Program-made: the position numbers and the translations under genes
Notes under the pieces: generated by a model
What the model was told of the DNA's origin: nothing
The model's input: only the letters and a program-made list of their open reading frames with translations
The model's database searches: none
Part shown: positions 26,280 through 34,732 of the stretch, piece by piece
Layout of the letters: every line of letters starts with the position of its first letter
Numbering within the stretch: position 1 is the stretch's first letter
From: Leucobacter massiliensis
Lineage (GTDB): Bacteria; Actinomycetota; Actinomycetes; Actinomycetales; Microbacteriaceae
DNA length: 64,000 nt
NCBI RefSeq assembly: GCF_002982315.1
Contig: NZ_MWZD01000022.1
Span: 62,001-126,000, forward strand
Direction: 5' to 3'

Positions 26280-27214
26280 CTTCCGTGCTCTACGACGTCC
26301 CCGGTCCGAAGGCGATCGTCCGCAACCGCATCATCGCGGTGCTCACGGTGCTGCTCGTCGGCGCCGTCCTGGGATTCATCCTGTACCGCTTCGCCCTCTC
26401 CGGGCAGTTCTCAGCGCAGAAGTGGGGCATCTTCACCTACAGCGCGATCTGGGCGCAGATCTTCCAGGCGCTCGGCAAGACGCTGGCCGCCTTCGGCCTC
26501 GCCGCCGTCGGCAGCATCGTCCTCGGCTTCGTGCTCGCCATCGGGCGGCTCTCGGATCACCGCTGGGTGCGGATCCCGTTCATGGCGACCACCGAGATCT
26601 TCCGTGCGGTGCCCGTGCTCGTCATGATGATGCTGCTCTACTACGGCCTGCCCTCGGTCGGCGTGAAGATGGAGCCCTACTGGGCGGTGGTCATCGCGCT
26701 CGTCGTCTACAACGGCTCCGTGCTCGCCGAGGCGCTGCGCGCCGGCATCGAATCGCTGCCCCGCGGGCAGAAGGAGGCGGGCTACGCGATCGGGCTCCGC
26801 AAGAGCGGGGTCATGCGGCTCATCCTGCTGCCCCAGGCGGTGCGCGCCATGCTGCCCGTGATCGTGGCGCAGCTCGTCGTGACCATGAAGGACACCGCGC
26901 TCGGCTTCATCATCACCTACCCCGAGCTGCTGTACCTGGCCAAGCAGCTCAGCAGCAACGTGCAGTTCGGACGTCCGCTGCTGCAGTCGGCCTTCGTGAT
27001 CGGCGGCATCTACATCATCATGTGCCTCATCCTGTCGGGCATCGCGAAGTGGCTCGAGGTGCGCATGAGCAAGAACCCGCGTGCGCGCGGCGGCGCGGCC
27101 GCCGCCGACACCAGCACCGTGCCGATCCAGCCCGGCGATCCGCGCCTCCACACGGAGGGCACGATGACCGAGGTGATCGTCACCCAGGGCGACGAGCCGC
27201 GATCCCGCCGCTGA
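26276..27214 (+). CDS. Amino-acid ABC transporter permease (GluD-like)
   Basis: 312 residues; the second permease subunit, with an N-terminal TM, a core of about five TMs and the EAA loop EAGYAIGLRKSGVMRLILLPQ. IFRAVPVLVMMMLLYYGL is the conserved segment after the first core TM. The C-terminal 45 residues are a polar tail. ATG 26276 overlaps the gluC stop and is preferred over an upstream in-frame ATG inside gluC. Confidence 0.9.
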   Translation: MTSVLYDVPGPKAIVRNRIIAVLTVLLVGAVLGFILYRFALSGQFSAQKWGIFTYSAIWAQIFQALGKTLAAFGLAAVGSIVLGFVLAIGRLSDHRWVRIPFMATTEIFRAVPVLVMMMLLYYGLPSVGVKMEPYWAVVIALVVYNGSVLAEALRAGIESLPRGQKEAGYAIGLRKSGVMRLILLPQAVRAMLPVIVAQLVVTMKDTALGFIITYPELLYLAKQLSSNVQFGRPLLQSAFVIGGIYIIMCLILSGIAKWLEVRMSKNPRARGGAAAADTSTVPIQPGDPRLHTEGTMTEVIVTQGDEPRSRR

Positions 27215-27236
27215 ATGGTGCGGGACAGCTTCGACG

Positions 27237-27284
27237 AGCACCGGCGCCCTCCCCTCGCTGATCCGCGAGGAGGGCGCCGGTGCT
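27237..27284 (+). terminator. 16-bp stem ending the ABC operon and covering the next start codon
   Basis: AGCACCGGCGCCCTCC (27237-27252) pairs perfectly with GGAGGGCGCCGGTGCT (27269-27284) across a 16-nt loop. The GTG assigned to the next gene (27280-27282) sits in the 3' arm. Confidence 0.7.
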
Positions 27285-28128
27285 GAGCGCATCCCTCGGC
27301 GGTGTCCTCGCCGCCCCGGCCGCCTCGTCCGGCCCGTTCGGGCCGAGCGGCGGCGTCGACTGGGCGGCCTTCGGCCTGCTGCTGCTCGCGGCCTTCGCCG
27401 CTGGCTGGATCGACGCCGTGGTGGGCGGTGGCGGGCTTCTGCAGCTGCCGGCGCTGCTGCTCGTGCCCGGCATCACGCCCGTGCAGGCGCTCGCCACGAA
27501 CAAGCTCGCCTCCGTGTTCGGCACGGCGACGAGCAGCGTGACCTACGCGCGCACGGTGCGGCCCAGCCTGCGCACGGTGCTGCCCATGGCGGCGATCGCG
27601 CTCGCCGCTGCGTTCGGCGGTGCCTCCCTCGCGGCCTTCCTGCCGGCTGCGGTGTTCAAGCCGATCATCGTGGTCGCGCTGATCGTGGTCGCCGTGATCA
27701 CGCTCGCGAAGCCCGCGCTCGGCGCCGTCACGCGCCTCAAGCACCGCGGGCGGCGCCACTTCGGCATCGCCGCCGTCACGGGCGCGGCGATCGGCTTCTA
27801 CGACGGCCTGCTCGGGCCGGGCACGGGCACCTTCCTCGTGATCGCGCTGGTGGGCCTGCTCGGATACGACTTCCTGCGGGCGAGCGCGAAGGCGAAGATC
27901 GTGAACTTCGCGACGAACCTCGGCGCGCTGCTCTTCTTCATCCCGCTGGGCGCGGTGCTCTGGCCGCTGGGACTCGCGATGGGGGCGGCGAACGTGCTCG
28001 GCAGCTTCGCCGGCTCGAAGATGGCGCTCGCGCGCGGCGCGCGCTTCGTGCGGGTGATCTTCCTCGTCGTCGTCGCGGTGCTCATCGTGAAGCTCGCGGC
28101 CGACATCTGGGCCGAGCACGCCGGCTGA
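27280..28128 (+). CDS. TSUP (TauE/SafE-like) membrane permease
   Basis: 282 residues, about eight membrane segments. AAFAAGWIDAVVGGGGLLQLPALLL and the second half repeat AAIGFYDGLLGPGTGTFLVI carry the duplicated glycine-rich TSUP signature (PF01925). Family members export or import organosulfur compounds, sulfite or organic acids; the substrate here is unknown. GTG 27280 lies inside a terminator stem, and starts slightly downstream (such as GTG 27304) are possible. It converges on greA. Confidence 0.85.
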   Translation: MLSASLGGVLAAPAASSGPFGPSGGVDWAAFGLLLLAAFAAGWIDAVVGGGGLLQLPALLLVPGITPVQALATNKLASVFGTATSSVTYARTVRPSLRTVLPMAAIALAAAFGGASLAAFLPAAVFKPIIVVALIVVAVITLAKPALGAVTRLKHRGRRHFGIAAVTGAAIGFYDGLLGPGTGTFLVIALVGLLGYDFLRASAKAKIVNFATNLGALLFFIPLGAVLWPLGLAMGAANVLGSFAGSKMALARGARFVRVIFLVVVAVLIVKLAADIWAEHAG

Positions 28129-28130
28129 GC

Positions 28131-28212
28131 GGGGACCGGGGCCGGGGCCGGGCGCCCGCGCCCGCGCCCGCCTGGCGGCCGCGACCCGGTCCCGGCCCCG
28201 GCCGCCCGGCCG
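28131..28212. terminator. Convergent GC-rich region with imperfect stems
   Basis: The gap between convergent permease and greA genes consists of repeated GGGGCC and GCCCGC blocks with partly complementary CCGGTCCCGGCCCCGGCC downstream. It could form a long imperfect bidirectional terminator. Confidence 0.4.
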
Positions 28213-28214
28213 GA

Positions 28215-28700
28215 TCAGACGGCGTAGGTGTCCACGGCGAGGATCTTGACGGTGATCCGGTTGCCGTTCGGTGCGGCGTAGCTCGTCTCATCGCCGACGG
28301 CGAGGCCGAGGATCGCGGCGCCCAGGGGGCTCTCGGCGCTGTACACCTCGAGCTCGCTCCCGTCGGCGAGCTCGCGGTTGCCGAGCAGGAAGCGCTCCTC
28401 GTCGCCGAGGATGTCCGCGGTGACCACGGTGCCGATCTCCACCACGCCGTGAGCCTTCGGCGCCTCGCCGACGACGGCGTGCTTCAGCAGCTCCTGCAGA
28501 TCGCGGATCCGGGCCTCCATCTTGCCCTGTTCGTCCTTCGCTGCGTGGTAGCCGCCGTTCTCCTTGAGGTCGCCCTCCTCACGGGCGGCCTCGATGCGCG
28601 CGGCGATCTCTTTGCGCCCCGCGCCCGACAGCTGCTCCAGCTCGGCGGAGAGGCGGTCGTAGGCCTCCCGGGTGAGCCAGGTCTGGGTCGTCTCGGCCAT
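28215..28700 (-). CDS. greA: Transcription elongation factor GreA
   Basis: 161 residues. Rescues backtracked RNA polymerase by stimulating transcript cleavage. The N-terminal coiled coil begins LTREAYDRLSAELEQL and contains the catalytic tip acids in AREEGDLKENGGYHAAKDEQ. The C-terminal FKBP-like domain contains LAVGDETSYAAPNG. The ATG at 28700 (MAETTQTWLT) is preferred to a 43-residue longer form rich in Arg/Thr. greA, DUF4307 and mca stand together as in M. tuberculosis Rv1080c-Rv1082. Confidence 0.93.
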   Translation of the reverse strand: MAETTQTWLTREAYDRLSAELEQLSGAGRKEIAARIEAAREEGDLKENGGYHAAKDEQGKMEARIRDLQELLKHAVVGEAPKAHGVVEIGTVVTADILGDEERFLLGNRELADGSELEVYSAESPLGAAILGLAVGDETSYAAPNGNRITVKILAVDTYAV

Positions 28701-28960
28701 GTCGGTCCTCGTTTCGTCTCTGCGGTGCCCGCTCCGATCGCGTCGGGCTGACGTCGTGTGTCGTGGGTGCGCGTCCGCCGCGCGGGCGGCGGGCGTTCCG
28801 AGCGCTGCATCGTTCGCTGCCGGCGTCAAGCCTCGCGGGGCATGCGTGCCGTGGGAACACGGAACGCCCCGAAGGGATCAGGGCGCGAACTCCAGGATAC
28901 CAGGAAGCCGCTCCGAAGTCGCGGGCGAAGGAGCTGCGAGGAGCGTTCGCCGGGCGGCGC

Positions 28961-29473
28961 TCAGCGCTCGATCACCCAGCACGTGCGCACGGTCGTCGCC
29001 GTGGCCGGATTCGTGGTCACCAGCGGGGTCGTGACGGTGTGGGTGCGGGCTTCGGTCACGGGAAGCTCGACGACCTTCCACCCGACGGTCGCCTTCACCG
29101 TGTTGAGGGCCTCGACCGCGCAGGCGATCGGGGTGTTCGCGGGCCCCGTGACCTCGAACTTCACCTCCAGGTTCAGCTCGTCGGTCTTCGTGTATCCGAT
29201 GTCCTGCCAGGACACCCGGTTCGCGTCCTGCCAGCCGCTGAATGCCAGGAATCCGACGCCGCCGAGCACCAGCAGCCCGGCCGCCGTCCAGGCGAAGCGG
29301 CGATCGAAGCGGCGACGACGACCGGCGCCGTAGCGGTCCTCCAGGGAGCCGGATCCCCCTTGCGCCGCTGCTGCCGGATCCACCTCGGCCGCGCGCACCG
29401 TGCGCTCCGGATGTGCCGCGCGACCCTCATCCTCGGCCTCAGCGGCCCCGGCGGCGGCGCTCGTCTGCGGCAC
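28961..29473 (-). CDS. DUF4307 family membrane-anchored protein
   Basis: 170 residues. A charged Ala/Glu-rich N-terminus leads to one TM (FAWTAAGLLVLGGVGFLAFSG) and an external domain of about 95 residues (SWQDIGYTKTDELNLEVKFEV to TTVRTCWVIER) with two Cys residues. GTG 29473 is chosen, with GGAG 9 nt upstream; longer forms would run into mca. Position between greA and mca is that of Rv1081c. Function unknown. Confidence 0.8.
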   Translation of the reverse strand: MPQTSAAAGAAEAEDEGRAAHPERTVRAAEVDPAAAAQGGSGSLEDRYGAGRRRRFDRRFAWTAAGLLVLGGVGFLAFSGWQDANRVSWQDIGYTKTDELNLEVKFEVTGPANTPIACAVEALNTVKATVGWKVVELPVTEARTHTVTTPLVTTNPATATTVRTCWVIER

Positions 29474-29496
29474 GGGAGTCTCCGATCTGCGCTGGG

Positions 29497-29502
29497 TAAA
29501 AT
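29497..29502 (+). promoter_or_regulatory. -10 hexamer of mca
   Basis: TAAAAT is an AT-rich -10 in this GC-rich gap. The roughly 50-nt leader contains a palindrome CCGGGAG-G-CTCCCGG at 29523-29537 before the ribosome binding site. Confidence 0.45.
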
Positions 29503-29558
29503 GGGGATTCGTTGCCAGACTACCGGGAGGCTCCCGGGAGGCACGTGAGAGGACCCGC

Positions 29559-30425
29559 ATGACGCTCAGGTTGATCGCGGTGCATGCGCACCCCGATGAC
29601 GAGTCCAGCAAGGGCGCCGCGACCTATGCCCACTACCTCGACCGGGGCGTCGAGGTGATGATCGTCAGCTGCACCGGAGGCGAGCGGGGAGACGTGCTCA
29701 ACGAGTTCGTCGCGCGTGATCCGATGAGTCGCCGTGATCTCGCCGGGCTGCGCCGGGACGAGATGGATCGCGCGCGCCGGATCATCGGCTTCGAGCACCG
29801 CTGGCTCGGCTACCAGGATTCGGGGCTGCCCGACGAGGGGGAGCCCGTGCCGGCAGGCTCCTTCGGCGACATTCCCGCGGAGGTGTCGGCCGAGGCGCTC
29901 GTGCGGGTGGTGCGCGAGTTCCGCCCCCACGTCATGATCACCTACAACGAACAGGGCGGATACCCCCACCCCGATCACATTCGTTGTCACGAGGTCAGCC
30001 GCATTGCCTGGGAACGAGCAGGGGATCCCTCGGCGTACCCCGAGGCAGGCGAGCCGTGGGCGATCAAGAAGCTCTACTATGAGGAGATCTTCAACGCCGC
30101 GCGGGTGACGAAGGTGGCCGAGTGGCTGGAGCAGCACGACCCCGAGTCGCCGCTGCTCAGCCAGTTCGCGGAGATGCGGGAGTGGATGACCCGCCGCGAG
30201 TACCGCGGCACGGCGAAGATCGAGGTGGGCCGCTTCTTCGAGCGGCGTGACGAGGCGCTGCGGGCGCACGCGAGTCAGGTGCCCCCCGACAGCCCGTTCT
30301 TCTTCTGGCCGAACGAGCTGCAGCGTGAGGCGTGGCCGTTCGAGGACTACCGGCTCGCGGCGTCGCGCGTTGCGACGAGCGAGTTCGAGGCCGATCTGTT
30401 TCAAGGAATCGAGGAGGACGCGTGA
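29559..30425 (+). CDS. mca: Mycothiol S-conjugate amidase
   Basis: 288 residues, exactly the size of M. tuberculosis Mca. Cleaves mycothiol S-conjugates to a mercapturic acid for export and GlcN-inositol, in detoxification. The N-terminus LRLIAVHAHPDDESSKGAAT gives the zinc ligands H11 and D14; YPHPDHIRCHEVSRIAW gives the third. Mca and the paralogue MshB are related; the SSKGAAT form, length and the DUF4307/greA neighbours favour Mca. GAGAGGA precedes the ATG. Implies that the host makes mycothiol. Confidence 0.9.
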   Translation: MTLRLIAVHAHPDDESSKGAATYAHYLDRGVEVMIVSCTGGERGDVLNEFVARDPMSRRDLAGLRRDEMDRARRIIGFEHRWLGYQDSGLPDEGEPVPAGSFGDIPAEVSAEALVRVVREFRPHVMITYNEQGGYPHPDHIRCHEVSRIAWERAGDPSAYPEAGEPWAIKKLYYEEIFNAARVTKVAEWLEQHDPESPLLSQFAEMREWMTRREYRGTAKIEVGRFFERRDEALRAHASQVPPDSPFFFWPNELQREAWPFEDYRLAASRVATSEFEADLFQGIEEDA

Positions 30426-30763
30426 GCGCAATGGAGACGGTCGTGCGGATCGCCGAGGACACCGAGTTCGATCCGAACCAGGTGACGCCCGGCTGGGAGG
30501 GCTTCGCCGCTACCGGCGCGATGGCCGTCTGCATCATCCTGCTCGGCTTCCTGCTGGTGCGGCGACTGCGGCGCAACGCCTACCGGGTCGAGGCGCGCGA
30601 GCGCATCGCGGCCGAGCTGGCGGAGCAGGAAGCCGCGGCAGCCGGGACGGCTGCGGGAGCGGCCGCGGGGTCCGCAGCGACGGACGCGGCGGGTGCCGCC
30701 GGGGCGCCGGGGACGCCGTCCGTCGAACCGGGATCCGGTCGCGATTCCGGACCGCGGGCCTGA
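30422..30763 (+). CDS. Single-TM protein following mca (Rv1083-like position)
   Basis: 113 residues from GTG 30422, overlapping the mca stop (GTGA). A short acidic segment (EDTEFDPNQVTPGWEGF) precedes one TM (ATGAMAVCIILLGFLLV), then an Arg-rich and Ala/Glu helix and a Gly/Pro tail. M. tuberculosis has a small unknown protein, Rv1083, at the same place. ATG 30431 is an alternative start. Function unknown. Confidence 0.7.
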   Translation: MSAMETVVRIAEDTEFDPNQVTPGWEGFAATGAMAVCIILLGFLLVRRLRRNAYRVEARERIAAELAEQEAAAAGTAAGAAAGSAATDAAGAAGAPGTPSVEPGSGRDSGPRA

Positions 30764-30770
30764 TCCTGCC

Positions 30771-32881
30771 GTGAACGGCGGCGACGGCTTCGCTGACCCC
30801 GGCTTCGCGGACCCCCCTTTCGGCGCGGCCGACGAGGAGCGCTGGCCGGGCGAGTCGTGGGGAGCGCCCGCGCCCGAGGACGTCGATCCCCGGGCGGAGT
30901 TCGCGGCCTCCCGGGCCGCCGCCCCCGCCCGTGCCGCCGCGCCGGCGAATCCTGCCGGGCACCGCGTGCCCGGGCCCTTCGCCACTGCGCCGGCGCGGCG
31001 GCCCGGGCGCCGGCCCCTATACCCACCTGACGCAGCGTCCGGCCCGGCACCCCGCTTCAGCTGCTCTCGGAGGTCTTCGGCTACGACGCGTTCCGCGGCG
31101 AGCAGGCTGAGATCATCGAGCAGCTGGTCGGCGGCGGCGACGCCGTGGTGCTCATGCCGACCGGCGGGGGCAAGTCGATCTGCTACCAGATCCCTGCGCT
31201 CGCGCGCGAGGGGACCGGGGTGGTGCTCTCTCCGCTCGTCGCGCTGATGCACGATCAGGTCGCGGCGCTCCGCCTCGCCGGGGTGCGCGCCGCCGCCCTC
31301 AACTCGGCGATGCCGCGCGAGGATCGCCTGGAGGTCGAGCGCGCCTACCGCGCCGGGGAGCTCGAGCTGCTCTACCTCGCGCCCGAGCGGCTCTCGGCTC
31401 CGGGCACCGTCGAACTGCTCTCGCAGGGCCGCATCGCGCTCTTCGCCATCGACGAGGCGCACTGCGTCTCGCAGTGGGGCCACGACTTCCGCCCCGACTA
31501 TCTGCGTCTCGGCGCGCTCGCCGAGCGCTGGCCGGAGGTGCCCCGCATCGCGCTCACGGCGACCGCCACCCCGGAGACGCACCGCGAGATCACCGAGCGC
31601 CTGCATCTCGAAGGTGCCCGGCACTTCGTGTCCAGCTTCGACCGGCCCAACATCCGCTACCGCATCGTCTCGAAGCAGAACGTGCGAGCTCAGCTCGTCT
31701 CCTTCATCCGCGGCGAGCACGCCGGCGAGGCCGGCATCGTCTATGCGCTCAGCCGCAAGCGGGTGGAGCAGACGGCGGCGGCGCTGCGCGAGGCCGGCAT
31801 CGACGCGGTCGCCTACCACGCGGGGCTGCCCGCGCACGAGCGGCTGGAGGCCCAGACCCGCTTCCTGCGCGAGGACGGCGTGGTGGTGGTCGCGACCATC
31901 GCCTTCGGCATGGGGATCGACAAGCCCGATGTGCGCTTCGTCGCCCACATCGACCTGCCGAAGTCGATCGAGGGCTACTACCAGGAGACCGGCCGCGCGG
32001 GCCGAGACGGCCTGCCCTCGGAGGCGTGGCTCGCCTACGGCCTGCAGGACGTGGTGCAGCAGCGCCAGATGATCGAGTCGGGCGACGGCGACGCCGCGAC
32101 CCGCGCCAACCAGACCCGCCACCTCAACCAGATGCTCGCGCTCTGCGAGGGCGTGGAGTGCCGCCGCCGCTTCCTCATCCGCTACTTCGGGCAGGACGCG
32201 CCGGAGCGCTGCGGCAACTGCGATGTCTGCCTCGACCCACCGAAGCTGTGGGACGCCACGATCCCGGCCCAGATGCTGCTCTCGACGATCATCCGCACCC
32301 AGCGCGAGCGCGGCCGCAGCTACGCGGCGGGCCAGCACATCGACGTGCTGCGCGGCGTCGGCTCCGAGCGCGTGACGCAGATGCGGCTGGACGAGCTGTC
32401 GACCTGGGGCATCGGCAAGGAGTGGTCGGTGGCGCAGTGGCGGGGACTGGTGCGGCACCTGCTCGCGGTCGGGCTGGTCGAGGCGCGCGGTGAGTGGGGC
32501 GTGCTCGCGCCCACGGAGGCCGCGAAGCCGGTGCTGCGCGGCGAGGAGACGGTGCACATGCGCGAGGAGCTGGTCTCGCGGGCGGCGGGCCGGGGCTCCG
32601 GAACGCGCGGGGGCCCGGGATCCGGTGCCAAGCGCTCGGCAGCTGCGGCCGAGCTCACCGCGGAGCAGGCGGAGGTCTTCGAGCGCCTGCGCGAGTGGCG
32701 GGCGGGGGAGGCCCGGACGCAGGGGGTCCCCGGCTATGTCGTCTTTGGCGACGCGACGCTCGCCGCGCTCGCCGTGCACCGCCCCGCCACCGACGAGGAG
32801 CTGCTCGCGATCTCGGGCATCGGCCAGGTCAAGCTCGAACGCTACGGCGCCGCCGTCCTCGAGGTCCTCGCCCGGTCCTGA
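30771..32881 (+). CDS. recQ: RecQ-type ATP-dependent DNA helicase, apparently frameshifted near 31050
   Basis: The helicase body is open in one frame from 31031 to 32881: [17 protein letters not shown] (motif 0), [19 protein letters not shown] (motif I), [20 protein letters not shown] (motif II), [29 protein letters not shown] (motif VI), a RecQ zinc-binding Cys cluster ending CGNCDVC and a C-terminal HRDC domain. No ATG, GTG or TTG precedes motif 0 after the in-frame stop at 31028; the first is GTG 31145, inside motif I. A Pro/Ala-rich N-terminal stretch starting at GTG 30771 is open in a second frame up to that point. One missing base around 31045-31060 would join them. Sequencing error or true mutation are both possible. 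Confidence 0.8.
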
Positions 32882-32959
32882 CCCCTTCCCTCCCGTCATC
32901 GAGTCCGGCCTGATCGATCAGGGTTCATGGGCGCTGAGCCCGTACCGGCCGGGCCGCAT

Positions 32960-33898
32960 TCAGTGAGGTCGAGGAGGTGCGGGGGTGAGCGAGCCCGCCC
33001 ACTCGCGCAGCACCTCGGACCAGGGCGTGGGATCGAGCCCGAACTCGGTGGTGAGGCGCCCGGGCTGGAGTGCGCTGGGGGAGTCCCAGAGATAGCGCTG
33101 ACGGAAGATCTCGCGGAAGGCGGGCGAGAACGGTGCGCAGGCTCCGAGCGCGGCGCTCGGGATCCGGCTCGCTCCGGCCGGCTTCCGCCCCACGGCCCGG
33201 GCCGCGTCCTCGGCCATCCGCCGCTGCGAGAGCGGCGGACCGGTCGGGGCGTTGAGCACCGTGCCGCCCGTCCGTGCGAGCGAAGCCGCGGCGATCATGG
33301 CGCGGCTGAGATCGGGCAGGTAGGTGAGGGCGTGCGGCGCGTCGGGGTCGCCGAGCACCCAGGCGCGGCGTCCCGCGGCGGCCGGGGCGAGCACCGTGCC
33401 GAGGATCACCGAGGATTTCGCGTGGGCGGTCGGCCCGACCAGGTCCGAGGCGACGAGCGATGCGGTGCGTGCCGGGTGGGCGCTCCGCGCCGACAGCAGC
33501 TCCGCGCGCACCTCGCCGAGGGGTGACGCCGGTGCGATGGGGCTGGTCTCGCCGAGATCGACGGCCCCTCGGCCGAAGGCGTACACGGACTCCGGAAAGA
33601 TCACCGGGATGCCGAGTTCTGCCGCGACGTCCATTACGGCGAGCTCGCGCCGGGGGAGCTCGCGACGCCACACGGGTGCCGAGTATGCGGCGTGGATGCA
33701 GTGGAAGACGACCGCGGCGCCCTCGGCCGCCGAGCGGATCGCATCCCGGTCGCCCGCATCGCCGCGGATCACGCGGGCGCCGGTCCCGGGCATCGATCCG
33801 GCGCTGCGGCGCAGCACGGTGACCTGGTGCCCGTCTGCGGTGAGGTCCCCGGCGAGCTGGGTTCCGATCTGGCCTGCTCCCGTGATGAGCGCGTGCAT
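32960..33898 (-). CDS. NAD(P)-dependent epimerase/reductase, extended SDR
   Basis: 312 residues. Rossmann motif ITGAGQIGTQLA at the N-terminus, VFHCIHAAYSAPVW in the cofactor region and an active-site-like segment PESVYAFGRG. Atypical extended SDR; many relatives are called NAD-dependent epimerase/dehydratase. Divergent from a TetR gene, with two matching operator palindromes in the 129-bp gap, so this is probably the regulated target. GGAGAACC precedes the ATG. Substrate unknown. Confidence 0.8.
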   Translation of the reverse strand: MHALITGAGQIGTQLAGDLTADGHQVTVLRRSAGSMPGTGARVIRGDAGDRDAIRSAAEGAAVVFHCIHAAYSAPVWRRELPRRELAVMDVAAELGIPVIFPESVYAFGRGAVDLGETSPIAPASPLGEVRAELLSARSAHPARTASLVASDLVGPTAHAKSSVILGTVLAPAAAGRRAWVLGDPDAPHALTYLPDLSRAMIAAASLARTGGTVLNAPTGPPLSQRRMAEDAARAVGRKPAGASRIPSAALGACAPFSPAFREIFRQRYLWDSPSALQPGRLTTEFGLDPTPWSEVLREWAGSLTPAPPRPH

Positions 33899-33916
33899 GG
33901 TTCTCCGATCATTTGT

Positions 33917-33927
33917 GAGCAGTGCTC
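33917..33927. promoter_or_regulatory. TetR operator candidate, site 1
   Basis: GAGCAGTGCTC, an 11-bp palindrome within TGTGAGCAGTGCTC, 18 bp before the epimerase start. The same core recurs 58 bp away in inverted orientation. Confidence 0.6.
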
Positions 33928-33974
33928 GCTAAATTTCCGTTCCTTACGCTAGCGCTCGGGGCGGAGAATATCAA

Positions 33975-33985
33975 GAGCAGTGCTC
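33975..33985. promoter_or_regulatory. TetR operator candidate, site 2
   Basis: GAGCAGTGCTC followed by ACA; its reverse complement gives the same TGTGAGCA extension as site 1. It ends 6 bp before a TTGCCT (33992-33997), 17 nt, CAGACT (34015-34020) promoter of the regulator gene, which starts 8 nt later. Confidence 0.6.
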
Positions 33986-34027
33986 ACAGAATTGCCTCGG
34001 CCGCGAGGCGGTGCCAGACTTGCCTCC

Positions 34028-34732
34028 ATGGAACGCCAGCGCCGCACCCACGCCGAGGCCCGCACCCGGATGCGCGAGGGGATCCTCCGTCTCGGCAATG
34101 AGCAGCTGGCGGAGGTGGGGGCGGCGGCGCTCTCCGTCCGCGGGATCGCGCGGGGCCTGGGCGTCGCCTCCTCGGCGATCTACCGGCACGTGAGCAGCCG
34201 GGACGAGCTCCTGACAATGCTGCTCGTCGACGCCTACACCGAGCTGGCCGACGCCGCGCTCGCCGCCGACGATCCGGCCGCGCCCCCAGCGGAGCGCTTC
34301 GCGGCGATCGCTCGGGCCACCCGGGCATGGGCCGTCTCGAACCCCGCTCGCTGGGCGCTGGCCTACGGCTCGCCCGTGCCCGGCTATCGCGCGCCGGCCG
34401 AGCAGACCACCGGGCCGGGAACCCGCGTCATGGGGGCGTTTCTCGCGCTGCTCGCGTCCGGCGGGCAGGGGGAGCACGGATCCCGTTCCGCTCCCGTCTC
34501 CGCGGCACTCGGCCGCGAGCTCGCGGCGGGAGCCGCCGAGATCGGCGTCGACGCCGGTCCCGAGCTCGCCGCCGCGGCGATCGAGGCCTGGACCGGGCTC
34601 ATCGGCCTGATCAGCGCCGAGGTCTTCGGCCAGCTCGGGCCGGATCTCTCACCCCACGGTCCCGAGTTCCTCGACCGCTGGATTTCCCGCACCACCACCC
34701 GCTTCGGCCTCAGCCCCGGCTACCGCAGGTAG
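34028..34732 (+). CDS. TetR-family regulator with WHG-type C-terminal domain
   Basis: 234 residues. The N-terminal HTH spans RMREGILRLGNEQLAEVGAAALSVRGIARGLGVASSAIYRHVSSRDELL. The C-terminal part (FAAIARATRAWAVSNPARWALAYGSPVPGY) is the WHG-like ligand/dimer domain found in TetR_C_33 proteins. ATG 34028 fits a leaderless or near-leaderless start after CAGACT; the upstream in-frame extension to 33980 overlaps operator site 2 and is rejected. Likely autorepressor and repressor of the divergent epimerase. Its end overlaps the convergent hemolysin III gene by 13 bp. Confidence 0.88.
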   Translation: MERQRRTHAEARTRMREGILRLGNEQLAEVGAAALSVRGIARGLGVASSAIYRHVSSRDELLTMLLVDAYTELADAALAADDPAAPPAERFAAIARATRAWAVSNPARWALAYGSPVPGYRAPAEQTTGPGTRVMGAFLALLASGGQGEHGSRSAPVSAALGRELAAGAAEIGVDAGPELAAAAIEAWTGLIGLISAEVFGQLGPDLSPHGPEFLDRWISRTTTRFGLSPGYRR

